Numbered from the stretch's first letter, positions 50,713 to 63,972 are shown. The stretch: DNA of 64,000 bases from Parasponia andersonii (GCA_002914805.1 JXTB01000071.1:1-64000), one strand, 5' to 3'. A program made the numbers and translations. Notes: a model not told the origin generated them from the sequence alone.

Positions 50713-53700
50713 AAAAAAAAAAAAAAACACCACACACACACAACAACAACAACGACGATGACTTGAGTGCTCCAATCATCATGACATATATTCAGTACAT
50801 ACAAGCTAAACTACACACCATTTCCAACTTAAAATAACTTCCACCTTGCAAAGATCAGGATTAGGCTCATTCCTCCAAGCTCCTCGCATGAGTCTTGCAT
50901 CATCAAAGTTAAACCCCTTCTCCTGCACAGTATTGGCTGACTTTTGCCCCTGTGAGAAACAAACGAGATTGAAATCAAAATTTCTAGAGAACATTGTCCC
51001 TTTTGTGTGTGTGTATGTGTGTTATATGCACATGTCTACATGAATTAAATGAGTATGTGGTGTGGATTATTTGTGTGTGTGTGTGTGTGTATATATATAG
51101 AGAGAGAGAGAGAGGTATATACATCCGCAAGTTTAAGGTCTCTCCGCTGTGCTATTCCCCTCTCTATTTCAGTGACACCAGTGCCATAGACCACTCCTCC
51201 AATTGAGCACTTAAAAAACTCCATTAAGTTTCTTGTTAGAGTTCCAGTTTTATCAGAAAATATGTACTCCACCTGAGCAAAGCAAAAAATAGAAGATACA
51301 AAGGAGTCACTCACAAAAGTATCAATTTAAAATTTCCAATTACTCCAGACTACATGAAAATAACTCTTATGTTCACAATGATTCGTTGTAATAATTATTT
51401 TCCATTGCCTGGTGACAACTAAAACAGACATCAAATTACCTGTCCCAGTTCCTCATTCAAATTGGAAGTCCTGGCCAATGCAGGGGTATTACTCTCGGCA
51501 TGAAACATATGTAAGTCCTTGTTGATATATTGAGTACACTGAATAAATTTTATCATCTGAAATTGCAAAAAGAAGATGATAAATGTTGAAGCCATCAGGA
51601 GGACTATGTGTGATTTCGCAAAAAGAAGATAATAAATGTCGAAGCCAACAGGAGGACTATGTGCATTGCTAGAGCAAGCAGATATAAGAACTGAAGAGCA
51701 TACCTCAATGGAGACATAAAGAGAGATAGGGATGATAGTTGAGTATAGAGTAATAAGAGTGAACATAGTAAGAATGGCAACCTATATACCAAGAAACATA
51801 AATTAGTAGGTTATAAAAATAAATAAAAATGAACTGTTAAACAAAGAAGCAACTGCAAACAAAACATCATTCTCAGACAGTTCACCTCAGTAAAAATATG
51901 TTACAACTCACCACAAAAGGTTTATCAGGATTAAACTGATTCTCCACATCTTGATCAAGTCCCAAGTAGAAGTACTTGCGATCAATGAATACCCCACTGC
52001 AGAATATTAAAAAGCATATATATTGTCATGCTGGAACTACAAAATAAATAACAAAAAATTACAGTCTAGCGACCATCAAACCTGCCAATTGCTCCAATGA
52101 GGCACATGACAAAGAGGGTACCAAAAAGCATAAGTATGAGTTTGTCGAGTTTCCTCTCTAGAGTACTTCTTTTGGAAGGAACATTCATGGCATTCATCAT
52201 TACCTGCAAAAAATCCAATGCAAAGGTAAATCAAATTAGATGAGAGACAGAAAAGACAAAACGAAGTACAGGAGAAGTACCAAAGAAAGAAGACAACAGT
52301 TCAAGTAATAAAAAGATTCTAGAACTTAATGCAAAGAAAGTAAAATAAGTGAGTAACAAAAATAGTGTTATCAAAAGGTCTGTGGAGCTCAGAATACTGA
52401 GTTAAACACATCCCAATCAAGGACATGATAACACCACTGCCCATAAACAATTATACAAATGCCTTACTGAAATGAAAAAGAGGCAGTATAGCTCAATGCA
52501 CTTCATGAAAACAAACCTTTGTTTCATGACCTGAGAAAATAACAGCCCCAACAATATACTCTGTGTTCCTTAGACTGCAACCCTGAAAATGAATGATAAA
52601 AGTCCCAATGTCAAATGACTGTGACTAAATAAACTAAAAATGATAAAAGTCTCAATGTCAAATGACTGTGACTAACTCAATCTCAAATGACAGTGCCTAA
52701 AACAACTAAGTCCAATATATATATAGATTAACAAGGTAGTGATTCCAGATTTATGCTTAAGTTATAAACAATAGTAATCCAAGAAGTATTTTCTACCCAT
52801 ATCAAGCAATTTATAGAAATTGACAAGCAATCTGGTACCGTTTTAGTGGTTTTCCTTTCCAGCATTCAGAAGCAGCAAAATACATTTACAGAAAACAAAG
52901 ATGGAATTCTAAGCAAAGACACGAGCATAATCTCAATTAGCTCTATAAACCTAACATTGGGATAAACAGAATAAAAGAAATGCGACGGGAAAAAAATCAT
53001 ATCTTACTCTCAGCAGGAGTTGGTTTGGGGTGAGAGGTAATGTTTGCTTCTGAAAAATGAGATTGCCTGTGAAAGTGTATAATGAATTGTTCGGTTGCTC
53101 ACACTGCACTTCACCTGAATTTTGAAGAGAATGCTTGTTAAGGGAAAAAAAAAAAAAAAAGAGGAGTAAACTGGCTTTGCATGACTCATAAATAAACAAC
53201 AATTACCCTTTCTAAGACTGTCATTGCAGTTAAAAGGTCCTATTAACTCCAAAACAAACGGTAGGAAAAAAACATTTGAATCAGTGTATGTTGATGCTCA
53301 CTGAAGTAGATAATAAAGTAGGCTAACCTTTAAATTCTGACGCCTTCTCTGGAGTCAAATAATCCCAAGTTTTTTCCAGTCCCTTTCTGATCTTCAAATT
53401 GGTTTCCCCATCCAAATTTGCGGTCTGAAAGAAAGCAACAACAAGCCAAAGGAAAAACAACGGAAAATGTCAGCCTGTCCATCTCTTAATTGTAAAAGCA
53501 ATACTTCACTTTTCCATATACTTTTCATTTAAAATGACTAAATAAATAAAAATAAGAACATAAAAACCTCAATATAGCAAACACCATCTGGGTTTGTACT
53601 AGCAAGAAATAGAAGATCTGCAGGAAAGAAGCCATCCTGCTTGATCTGCAACCATCCAATATGTCAATTTCAATTTAAAGCTAGTGTAACATACTTGTTA

Positions 53701-56537
53701 GTAAGGACAAACAAAAACAATAGCATACCACCAAGATTTGAAGCCCAAAAAGATTTCAAGGAAATACCTGAAAAGTAGTTTCTAATTACAAAAATCTTTT
53801 CAATAAAGTCAGAACATACTCACCCTTACAATGTCCCCAACCTGCAACCTTTTCCAGGGAATGCTCTCCCACTTTTGATCTTGCAAAACTTCCACAGGAT
53901 TATTATTTATTGCCATATCATTCTGGAAACGCTTCTGTTTTATAATGTTTAAGAAGGCACAAAATATGAGAAATCTAGCATGTAGTACATTTCATACTTC
54001 AAATATCAAGCTATAGTCCCCCGAAATCCCCTCCCCCCACCCCAAAAATAGTAATAATAGGCACAACACATATTAAGTATGCAACTCACCCAGTCCTCAA
54101 ATGCTTCTTTGATAAGAGAAACCAAAAGCACCAGACTCAGAGGGAGCACATTAGTAATTGGACTCACAGGACTGCATTAATAGAAAATATTTTGAGTGCA
54201 TAGATTTGCCAAAAACAAAACATGATTGGCATAAATCTTAAGTAACAAGATTGTCGTAAATTTCAATACAAGTTTCACAAAAGCAATTGTGGAAGCAACA
54301 AGGGAAACGGCAAGGATAGTCGGAGAATATACAGGTCCACACATAGAAATACAGCTTTAGAGGCCTTCTAGACATGATCTCAATATATTGACTACAATCC
54401 AAACACAGCCTAATTATTAATCATGTCAAAATCCCAAATCCAAACATAACTTCAATACTCACTTGTAGCACAAAGTATCCATCAAATGATAACATAAAAA
54501 AGTCATTCATGTTGAGACATTTGCCTATTAAGTCAGACAAGAAAATCCAACCCAAATAAAGCTTTTTTCAAATAATGGTTAGAACATATTTGCTCTTAAT
54601 CAATGATACCTAATTTTCCTCACTCACACTTGTCATCTCATCCTGTCCTTGTAGTAGGTCACTTGTCAACTCCAATTTTGACCAAATAGATTATGATAAA
54701 CCCAAAGACACCCCAAATGAAAAATCAGAAAATCATGAAACAATATGAAATATTATATCTTCATAGACAAGGCATACGAAATTTAGATCAAATAAATAAC
54801 TTTATAACATGAGTAATTGAGGGACTCAAGAGAGAACATATATCCAAGAAGGTCAAGAGTAAAAATCTCCCAAATAACAATTGGGTCAAATATAAACTTG
54901 TGCTAACAGGAAAAAAGGGTAGACATGAATTCTATACAATCAAAAACTAAACAAGTAACTACTTTATATCAGCAGTGGTGCTATTTTTGTGAATGAATCT
55001 TGAAAGCCAAAACGTTAAATAACTAGACTTTACATACCTGATCGGTGTTGTTGATAAAATTGAGATTGTGAGGAAGTAAAGATTAGCTACCCGCCTGAAC
55101 TGTCATTATCAGCACAAAATTTTATCAGGAATATGTCCAAGATAAATTCAGAGATCAGATCACACTGAACTAGAAAACACCCATATAAATATAAATCCAA
55201 AAGGCGAGGTTTGAAAAGGTTTTGCAACCAGTAAGTAGAAGGAAAAGCACTCATATAGAAAAATCGATCTGGTTTACAATGTTCGCAAACTTGCATTAAC
55301 CTTAACCTAACTAATTTAACTTTCCTCAGCAACAATATCACACATTTCAAAAAACGGTACATGGTAACCAAAACAAGAATCACGCACAATTTTTTTTAAC
55401 AGAAAAAGCCACACTAGATCATAAGTCAAATTCCAACATAAAATTAATAGAGATATAGACCCAATTTATTCCACATTGGCGGAAGGCCTTTAGGTAAGTA
55501 AATTACCTGTTCAAACAGTCCTTTTGGTAAAAAAGTAAAGAAGTTGTACTTCGTAGTGGATATAGAATTCCCCTGAGACAATTGAAGCATAAAAACCAAC
55601 ACAAAGTTAAACAAAAGAATCAAGATGCAAAATGAAGAAGAAAAAGGCATGACACAGGTAAACGTCTTGATTTTCAGACATCATAAACATTTGGCATTCT
55701 CCTTGTCTTGAAAAAGCAACTAACAAAAAGGATAACAAGATTCCCATTTCATAGAAAACAGACAGTTATACTAATAAAACTAAACACTCAACTACCCAAA
55801 TGACGACTCGGGTTTGCGCTAAATTATGGAGCAAAATGTAAATATGCTATCGCTAGGAACAATCAACTAATGTCAAATAAGTACATATAATATCACTCAG
55901 GGGAAGAATCAACTAATGTCAAATAACCAACCAAACGAATCTTGCTATACACTAACAGATACTGTTGCACTCTTCTTCAAACATTATTCCATCAAACAGG
56001 CCTTAGTTTTTAGCTTAATACCGCTAAAACATCAATGCCAATCCTCACTTAACAATAAATCTCAGTCTAACTGCCAAGAAAATAAAAGTTTAAAAAAAAA
56101 AAAAAAACCACAAATAAAAAAAATTTTAACCCAAGATTTCTTCCATAAAACGAAAATGTGAATAAATAAATAAACGCAATGAACTCAGTTCAGTGGCCTA
56201 TAGTTCTCATTTGTCCTGCCTAACTTCTCGGAAACCAACCAATTGAAGATAAAGATAAATAGAAACTTCACAAGATAAAATTATAGAAACTCAAACTTCA
56301 AAAAATAAAATAAAATAAAAGGGGAAAGAAGAGAAAGGAAAGGGGCAGGCAAACCTTGAATTTGACGGGGAGATTGGCCTCGCGATCGTTGCAGAAAATG
56401 GTGCGGTGACCAGGGGCCTGAGGCTGGACTCGGCCGAGTCGAACCGTCCGACTCGAGGGAATGCGCTCATCCATGCTTGAATTGGAATTTCGACCCAGTC
56501 TCGCTCTCGAAGGCCTCACCCTCTCCCATCCACTCAT
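45623..56537 (-). CDS. ALA3: Phospholipid-transporting P4-ATPase, ALA3-like
   Basis: Flips phospholipids to the cytosolic leaflet; Arabidopsis ALA3 works in the Golgi with an ALIS subunit. Exons (minus): 56537-56355, 55572-55507, 55099-55038, 54171-54090, 53934-53824, 53645-53568, 53424-53328, 53114-53008, 52582-52517, 52203-52082, 51996-51912, 51781-51704, 51556-51440, 51272-51123, 50949-50845, 50456-50314, 50116-50015, 49219-49156, 49069-48857, 48501-48336, 48156-48077, 47967-47728, 47226-47037, 46957-46790, 46594-46232, 46130-46024, 45929-45623. All are in phase, about 1227 aa after allowing for the N at 47177 (Arabidopsis 1213). Motifs: LDGETNLK near 198, PISLYVSIE in TM4, phosphorylation site [10 protein letters not shown] near 425, KGAD near 607, TGDK near 720. 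The C-terminus [20 protein letters not shown] is ALA3-specific. The hinge motif is missing at the N. Confidence 0.95.
47177..47177. other. Single-N gap removing coding bases of ALA3
   Basis: On the minus strand the exon reads ...KITLSI, then N, then [10 protein letters not shown]-type ATPases have GDGxNDxxM here, and by comparison with ALA3 about 33 nt are replaced by this one N, which also shifts the frame as assembled. Confidence 0.85.
48694..48819. repeat. Perfect 63-bp tandem duplication in an ALA3 intron
   Basis: Copies 48694-48756 and 48757-48819 are identical and lie in the intron between the exons 49069-48857 and 48501-48336, about 38 bp from the donor end. It is a recent local event. 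Confidence 0.9.
50683..50755. repeat. (AT)n(AC)n microsatellite in an ALA3 intron
   Basis: A compound repeat with a poly-A tract inside the intron between exons 50949-50845 and 50456-50314. A similar GT/AT/GA compound tract lies at about 51006-51115, close to the donor at 51122. Confidence 0.85.
51566..51670. repeat. Two-copy ~50-bp repeat in an ALA3 intron
   Basis: GCAAAAAGAAGATGATAAAT... recurs with a few mismatches after about 50 bp, next to the acceptor of the exon starting at 51556 (minus). One copy forms the polypyrimidine side of that acceptor. Confidence 0.75.
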
Positions 56538-56627
56538 CTTCCTCGCACAAACTCGCCCGATCCGAACTCAGAACCAGTCCTCCCAATCGAATATTCTCCG
56601 ATCGGATTCTTCGCCCCCTTCTGTATA

Positions 56628-56667
<40 letters not shown>

Positions 56668-58787
56668 TGCTCCTCCTTTATCTATGGTGGTGGCTTCAGG
56701 GCTTCGTTACGGGACGATGAAACAGAGAGGAAGAGTGCGCATCCAACATCCCCTCCGTCCAACACACCCCCTGATTTTTGTTTTTTTTTTTTTTTTTTTT
56801 TTAAGTTTCTTTTTCCTGGGCAGTTTTTTGGGAACCTTCCCTCTAAATTTTGTTGCTTTTGTCTATACCTCAAGCCGCGTGATTTTTTGGTTTTAATTTA
56901 ATTTTGTTTTCCATTTTCCTTTACTCTTTTCTAATTCTCTGTGCGCATTCCCACGCGCTTCTCGGCTTTCTGAGCGCATAACCTTGACGGCTTTCTAGAT
57001 GTGATGGGACCCAACGGGGGTTGGGCAATGGCGTTGATCCACCCAGTCGTGATGGGGACGCGCGAAGAGAGAGTGGCGTTGAACCATAAGGAAAGGGTTA
57101 AAGCGCGGAAGAGGACTGGTTCAGAAAATGGCACGACGGTAAATAAACACGACGCCGTTTATGTGACTGCTCGAATTTGCTAAAGTACGCCGGGACACGT
57201 GGAAGCTTACAACGGCGATTTAGATATAAATATTTGCAGTAACGGAGAGGTCGTGGTAGTTTTATGGCCTTTGACGATACTCTTTAGGTTTTTACTAGAT
57301 TTTTTGGCATCCTATCTCCTAGGAACGGGATTGGAATTACAAATTACTCAAAAAATAAAATAAAATAAAATAAAATGTTGGAACTTGGAAAGGCTTGGAA
57401 AATCAAGTTCGTTTATATTTTCTCTTTTGGGCTTCGACTAAAGGGCTTTCCTTGTTTGGCAACTTGCTGTTGCGAAGGGGGTCAATTCAATTGGACATGA
57501 CCGCATCTCAAATTGGCTTCGTTTTCGTAAGGATTAGTTTAGGAAATAATATATAAGAAGAAAGAACTGACATTGAGTTTTTAATGGCATTATATAATAT
57601 ATATATAATAAATGTAGAACTCCGTCTTTGACTTGTGAAAATGCCATTTGTAAACTGGTCAAAAGCTAGTTTTGTGTTGAATTTTGGGCTTCTTTAAAAC
57701 AGGTCTTCGTTTTCCAAATACTGTAACAAAAATGGCTAGAAGTGGATACACTAAATGTAAAATTTTGATTTCATAAATCTTGATATGAGGCCCTGAATGG
57801 GACAGGTGTCTTAATTCTGCAGTTGATGGGCTTTTACTATTTGCTTATTGTGGGATATTACCCAAGAGAAAGAGGGGAACATAAATGAGAAATAAATATA
57901 GTGTGAAATCAGCTATTTAATCTTGCTTTGACTGACTTTTATTTTCTGTTTTTTATTTTTCTAAACAGAAAAATAGAAATACTTTTTGAGATTTTGCTTG
58001 GCAATCTTGTTTTTATTTTTAATTTTTAAAAACTATTACCAAAAATTTCAACAAAAATAGTAACAAAAAATCTCTAATATAAAAAATACAACTATTTGTG
58101 GCGTACATATATATATATAGAGGCATCAATTTAGTAAATATTTTTCTTTTTTTTACCTATACGAAAATATTATTTTGGTCGATTAAAATTTATAATACAT
58201 ATTTTTTTATTATAAAAAATAAGATAGATAAATAATATTGATGATACACATATTTTCATACACCTCATTGATAATGATCTAACGGATAAAAAAATACATA
58301 TATATTGGTAAAAAAAATACATACTAAATTGGCAATATATATATATACATATAAATACACAAATATAAATATAAGTCTACAGGACTTTCTCTCTCATTAT
58401 TTGCACTTTATTATTTTTAGAAATAAATAGTAAAATAAAATTTATCATACATGATTCTTGTTTATAAAAATTAAAAATTAAAATAAAATTTTTACTTTTA
58501 TTTTCAATTTATCTAAATAAAAAATTGAAAATGAATCGAGTAAGCTTTTAGCTTTTCTCCTTCTTTGGGACATTTACTAAACGAAGTTCTGAAAAAATAA
58601 ATAAAAACTCACTCTAATTTCTCTCTTAGGTTCACGCCGTTGCCGTGGCGGACGTTAATGGGCTCTCGATGCATAACGATGAAGCCCACTCTAGATTGGG
58701 GCTTATAAGCATCCAGCCCAAGAAAATGCTCAAAACCGGATAAGCCACGAAGCCCCTATGGTTTTATTTCCGGGTTTTTTTTTTCCA
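56538..58787. other. Divergent intergenic region with promoters
   Basis: It lies between the ALA3 start (minus) and the start of the next gene (plus), so it should hold both promoters. An (AT)n tract at about 56629-56661 and a poly-T run at 56779-56802 lie near ALA3. The rest is AT-rich and contains no recognised gene; the 60-codon frame at 57001-57183 is probably chance. A copy of part of the downstream gene's exon 3 occurs at 57794-57846. Confidence 0.55.
57794..57846 (+). repeat. Copy of exon-3 border of the 58788 gene
   Basis: It matches 59862-59910, covering the end of intron 2, the acceptor and the start of exon 3 of the downstream gene, with one 4-bp insertion and about four mismatches. 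No wider homology was seen. Confidence 0.7.
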
Positions 58788-60535
58788 ATGGCCACCGCGT
58801 TATACTTATCATCATCACCGTTCTCCACAGTCACCACCACCACCACCACCACCGAGCTCGTCCACTCCATACGGTCACACGCGCCACGTGTCAAGGTCTC
58901 ATTCCCTCTCCATAACCAGACCTTTCCCAGAAACCACAGAATCAACATTCATTGCCATGGAAAGGTTTCAATTCTTCCACATCACAACAACTCTTATCAA
59001 GTTCAGATTTCATTACTATTTATTTGCGATATTTGTTATCTCAGCCGAACAATTCGACCCCTAAAGAGACCCATGAGATCATTGATGAGGCTTTCTTTTT
59101 CGACGGTGATGATCTGGCCGAGGACAACGAGAGTGACGATGAACGGGAAACAGAGAACAGCGTTGATCTGCTGATAAGGTTTCTGCGAAGTATGGTTGAG
59201 AAGATCTCTAAGCGTGCAAAGAAGGCCTCTCGCTCTGTTTTGCCTCCGGCCATATCGACCCAGTTGGTAATTCTTTGTATTCCTGTATTTTTTTTTTTTA
59301 TTTACTTTTGATGGGAGGAAGATAAAAAAAAAAATCTGGGTTTTCATACTATATGACGATATTACATGTGTAGCTTCAAAGGGGCAATTTTTAAAAAAAA
59401 AAAAAAATTATTTGCAAGTGACCTTATTGATACTTTGACATGCAGTAACATGCAAATATTATTGCATAATACAAAGTTAAAGCTCTCATTTTAATAAATA
59501 TATAGGGAATACTTTGGTGGTTGCACTCATGTTTGGTATACTTGAGGGTGTCACTACTCACTGGTTTATAAGGAGTCAGTTAATAGAATCACTCTCAAAA
59601 TTAAGGTGTCCTCTGACTCTGAGTGGCATGCTCACGCCATATCATATAAATCACAGAGTTTGGCCTTATCTTATTCTTTTACACACTCGTATTAAATGTT
59701 TCTCCAGGCTATAGGATATATCATTCTTTTGTTTTTATTTCTTAATGCTGTATATTCGCATGTGCAACGCACGGAAGGTTATAAAACTATGCTAATTCTC
59801 TTATCTCCTTTATCTTTCCTTCTTTTTTGATGTTCCCTTCTTTTCTCATTTCTCCCATTTATGAATGGGACAGGTGTCTTTTGCAGTTGATGGGCTTCTG
59901 CTATTGGCTTCACTTTCTATTGTTAAAGCTCTTCTTGAGGTATTTGCTTTGCTAGTGCTTGTCTTTTTAGTAGATTCCATTTACTGCTTCATTACAACCT
60001 TTCAGATAATTACAATCTACGTGCGTTTATGGAGACAAGGAATATTGCCAGCTTTTCATTTTAGCATAATCGCAGCTATCTTCTGAAACATGTGCTAAAA
60101 CTTATGTCAAATGCAACAAGTTGTTAAGTGATACTTTTTATGATCCCATTTGGTATTTTGGGCAAGTAAAATTCAAGATAACGCAAACAATTTAATATAA
60201 CAAGTACTTACAAGATTCATAAGTCCGATTCCTTTTAATGAACATGCGTAGTTTTTTAACATTAAATGATTGTTCAATCTTTTAGAATATTAATTTCTTT
60301 TTGTCATTCTGGTTTGTATAGTTGTATTATTGGTTTAACTTGGCTAGAAGAAGCAATACGACCACTGACAGCGTCGTGATTTTGATGTCAGGTTGTCTGC
60401 ACCCTTGGTGGCACTGTATTTGTGGCGATCCTACTCTTTCGAGTGGTCTGGGCTACTATTTCTTATTTCCAATCAAGTGGGAGTAATTTTAATCAAGGGG
60501 GAACTTCCTACGGTTCAGCGCAACCAGTAACATAA
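58788..60535 (+). CDS. Small membrane-type protein, perhaps SHW1-like
   Basis: Exons 58788-58964, 59045-59266, 59874-59939 and 60392-60535, all in phase 0 with GT/AG borders, give 202 aa. I start at the ATG at 58788 (context CCAATGGCC); an ATG ten codons upstream is possible. The N-terminal 59 residues are rich in Ser, Thr and basic residues, few acidic, as in plastid transit peptides. Residues about 66-90 are acidic (DEAFFFDGDDLAEDNESDDE), followed by a basic helix (SKRAKKASRS). About 134-172 is hydrophobic, with one or two likely membrane spans (VDGLLLLASLSIVKALLE, LGGTVFVAILLFRVVWA). The tail is Gly/Ser/Asn-rich. It resembles what I recall of Arabidopsis SHORT HYPOCOTYL IN WHITE LIGHT 1, but I am not certain. 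Confidence 0.75.
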
Positions 60536-61139
60536 TTTTCTTAGCAGCTAGAATTGAAATTTCTCTTGGAGCACACTTAATGCTTCAGAATCCATTAAAA
60601 TAAGGTTTGCATTCGAGCTTCATGTTAAAGCATGTAAATAAGAACTTTTCAAGGTTTATACAAGAATTTTCCGTCGAATTTTTCAATTCTTTGATATGTG
60701 TACAGCAACAATCTATCTAAAACACTTGACATGAAGGAAAAGAAGTTCAATTGTCAACTTGGGAACAAAGCAGTACACCAAAATGGATCCTTTATTTAAT
60801 TGAGCTTCAGCTCTATAACAATTCCAATGTCAAAGTAAGGTTTACATAGGTATGTGAGCATCATAAATCTAGAACAAGAAACGGTTTCTTTTAGAAGAAC
60901 AATATCCTTTCAGCAGGTAAAGCTTGGTATCTGATAAGGAGTAGAATGTGTAGCCTTCTAGGAGCTATAAAGAAATGAGGATTCATTTTCCACCACATGA
61001 TCCAATGGAGATTTCAGTCACAAACCTTAGCAGTCTTTATAGACAACAATCACAACTCCAGGGCCAAAGTAGAAATGAGATTTCTTTGCTTTTAATAAGT
61101 TTATTACCCATTGAAGAGGAGTTTCTTGACTATGTTCTT
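60536..61139. other. Convergent spacer, 3' UTRs
   Basis: It separates the stop codons of the 58788 gene (plus) and the bHLH79-like gene (minus). It is probably made up of the two 3' UTRs. No other feature is seen; the 68-codon frame from 60975 overlaps the end of the bHLH gene and looks like chance. Confidence 0.6.
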
Positions 61140-63754
61140 TCAAAAACCACCACCAACCTGCATATGCAACCACTCCGGTGATGATCCACGGCTGAACTCC
61201 CTTGTAGGTTGTGAATTAAAAGCCACGCCAGCAGCCTCAAATGTTTGTTGACTATACTGAGATGCCAAATTGATCTATTACAACATAAAAGTTCATTAAA
61301 AAGAGAAAACTGTTACTCCTGGTTAATATACTAATCAAAATCGGTCCTATACATGAGAAAACTATTAGTGAGAGTAGACTGAACTGTTAAACAAAGTATG
61401 AGAAAGGACATGAGACATGAGAATCTATAAAATGAGAGTGCAGACAGATCCAGCATCCTTTAGATATCGCGTCTCAAGCCTATAATCCGATTTTCTCACA
61501 TTAAAAAGTGACAAATCTTAGAAGTATAAGGGAATCGTATCTGACAAGCAAAAAAAATTGGTAATAAGATGAACCAAAAGGCACACGAGTTAAATAGTTT
61601 TCAAAACATGACAAATTTAATCTATAGAATGTTTACCATATTCTTTGGACTTACATCTTTAGAAGGAAACACTTCAACTACAGGGGTCATTCTTGTATTA
61701 ACTGCTTCAAGCTTCATGGACAGGAACTGTAACATTGAGTAAATTGATAAGGCCTATATAGCTCAAGTCCAAACAAGGGTGAAAATTATTTGAAAAAAAT
61801 GAAAAGAGAAAAAAGAAAAAAGAAGGCAGCCCAAGAGTACACAAACCTCAACTTGATGCTGTAATGATTGGATGTAATTAATTATCTCATCAAGAACCAG
61901 CGCTTTTCCAATAACCTGAAAAAAATAATAATAATAATATTAAAAAAAAAAAGCCCTGCCTTAACAAACAATTTCCTGAAAATATCATGTAGGGTCCATT
62001 CATTTGACTAGAAATTAATCCCCATAATTATGTTTGCCATGAAATTAAATTGTAATGACATTGACAAGGTGTTGATATTAAAGAAAAGCCAGAACCATGT
62101 ACCTTATTACAACCAGGGACCAAGTCTTGGAGAATTTTCATCCTTTCACTTATTTTTTCTCTTCTAGCCTGTCCACGGTATTGTTCCAATCAGCAATTCT
62201 CATTCAATAGATCTAGATGCAATCCACAGTTATATGTACGGTAGTCAATCTAGTAGAGTTTTTTTGTTTTAACTAGGTGCATATATTTTTTTTTAGCCCT
62301 TAATCATCGTCTAAAATAATCTAATAGTTATAATAAAGTGTACGAAAAGATATGCATTATTAATACTAATACTGTTATTCTCCCTTAATCATCGTCTAAA
62401 ATAATCTAATAGTTATAATAAAGTGTACGAAAAAATATGCATTATTAATACTACTACTGTTATTCTCCTGTATTTTATAATAAAAAAAAATATGTATAAT
62501 AAATGATACCTATATATATAATATATAGCTAAAAAAAATTACTACTGAATTAGTGCCCTGCATACCTATATATATATATATATATATATAAATATATATG
62601 TACGTTTAAACAAAATTTTAGAGGTGCCAGGATCTAAATCCAATCATCTCAACATAATCTACGTCGAGGAAAAAGATAGTGAGGTGCCTAATATCTAAAG
62701 CTTAGACTTGGTCGTTCAAATTTTGGCCGTTAAAAATAAGGGCTGGCTTTCAAATGATTTGCATTATAAGAGAAAAATATTATGTCACGTTTGAGAGACG
62801 TGAGTGTAAATTACTCTTTCTGCGAGACTGTGGCTATCAGTAGCTTGACCCCTTCTAGCTCGTACATGAATGTAGTCCTGTTTAGGTGGATCATTTGGCC
62901 TAGTATTTTGCTCCCCTGGCTTGCCTGAACTCTGTTCTGCTTCGGCTTTTGATTCGCCATTCTCGTCTTCACATCCTGAAGTTTTTAGCCGTTTTCCGTC
63001 ACAATCATACTGCCAAAATTTGATGAAAAAAATGAAACCAAAAGCAAAAAAAAAAACATGGTAATGAGGATTTCAACTTAGTCTTACAGCTTATATTACT
63101 TTTTTAAGTTGCAAAGCAATTAACAGCGAAGAACTATCGAGTTTCGTTCTGCATTTTAGATAGAATAAGGGTATAAAATGGTATCGAATTTATTCATTTC
63201 CAGCTAATGAGAACTAAAAGAAGTACATGTCATAACAGATTAAGAGTATTAATAATATGGTAAAATGGGCAAAACAAAAGATAATAACATACAATATGCT
63301 GGCGTCAACTTCACATTATAATTTATTAAAAAAAAAAAAAAAAAAGAAGTTTTGAGAGAGCAGAAGCTAGAAGTTAAATAGCTCAATTAGAGCTGAAATT
63401 AAATAAAAATGAGCGAAATACCAGTCCATTGTCATTGCCACTACTTGTGGAAACGCCCTTGGCGGAATCATCCTCGACGTCACGGCGTTTCCTCGAACCG
63501 CCGCCGCCACCGCCACCGCCATGACTCCCATTCTGGTCCAAATTCATTTGATCGTTAGCCGAGACCTCCCGATTGGCTCCCGAAACATCCCCGAACGGCG
63601 CCAAATTGTGAGCGAAATGCGGCCTCCGCAGCCCCAATCCAACTCCAGGCTCCCCACCGCCATTCATATGGAACGGCCAGATCTCCGCCAGGTTATACGA
63701 CCCCGCATTGGCATTCGAAAACGAACCCTCGTTCATCAAAACCGGCGGATCCAT
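61140..63754 (-). CDS. BHLH79: bHLH79-like transcription factor
   Basis: Exons (minus) 63754-63422, 63009-62815, 62168-62103, 61915-61847, 61726-61655 and 61274-61140 give 289 aa with all borders in phase 0. It is a nuclear DNA-binding protein that should dimerise and bind E/G-box sites. The start [13 protein letters not shown], the phrase EIWPF, and the end [10 protein letters not shown] match Arabidopsis bHLH79. A Gly8 run and SRKRRD (likely nuclear signal) occur near residues 78-91. [19 protein letters not shown] precedes the basic region HSLAERARREK, with the His-Glu-Arg triad of G-box binders. The helix-loop-helix runs over [31 protein letters not shown] to about residue 221. No breaks are seen. 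Confidence 0.93.
62297..62466. repeat. 85-bp tandem duplication in bHLH79 intron 2
   Basis: Copies 62297-62381 and 62382-62466 start CCCTTAATCATCGTCTAAAA and differ at only about two positions. An (AT)n tract follows at about 62568-62590. Confidence 0.88.
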
Positions 63755-63931
63755 CTCTAGATGGTGCGATCCGATCTAATTCAATCCAATCCAATCCAAT
63801 CCAATCCAATCAAACTCCGCACGCCTCGTGTCTTGAGGACAGCAGGTCCTCAAATTCCGTTTCCTTACGGCTCCCTCGACTAGTAGAAAACGATTCTTCT
63901 TTTTTTTTTTGGGGGGGGAGGGGAAGAAAAC

Positions 63932-63972
<41 letters not shown>

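Noticed and set aside
51431..51792. Two overlapping hydrophobic minus-strand frames with similar ends
   Set aside because: They are two real ALA3 exons read through into an intron; the similar ends come from the intron duplication.
45623..56537. ALA2-type flippase
   Set aside because: Sequence around [10 protein letters not shown], the [10 protein letters not shown] start and the [15 protein letters not shown] tail fit ALA3 and not ALA2.
57001..57183. Small 60-codon gene between ALA3 and the next gene
   Set aside because: No known similarity, an antisense frame overlaps it, and the composition is ordinary promoter DNA.
63521..63760. Plus-strand 79-codon frame antisense to bHLH79 exon 1
   Set aside because: It is the complement of a GC-rich coding exon whose minus-strand product is clearly recognised.
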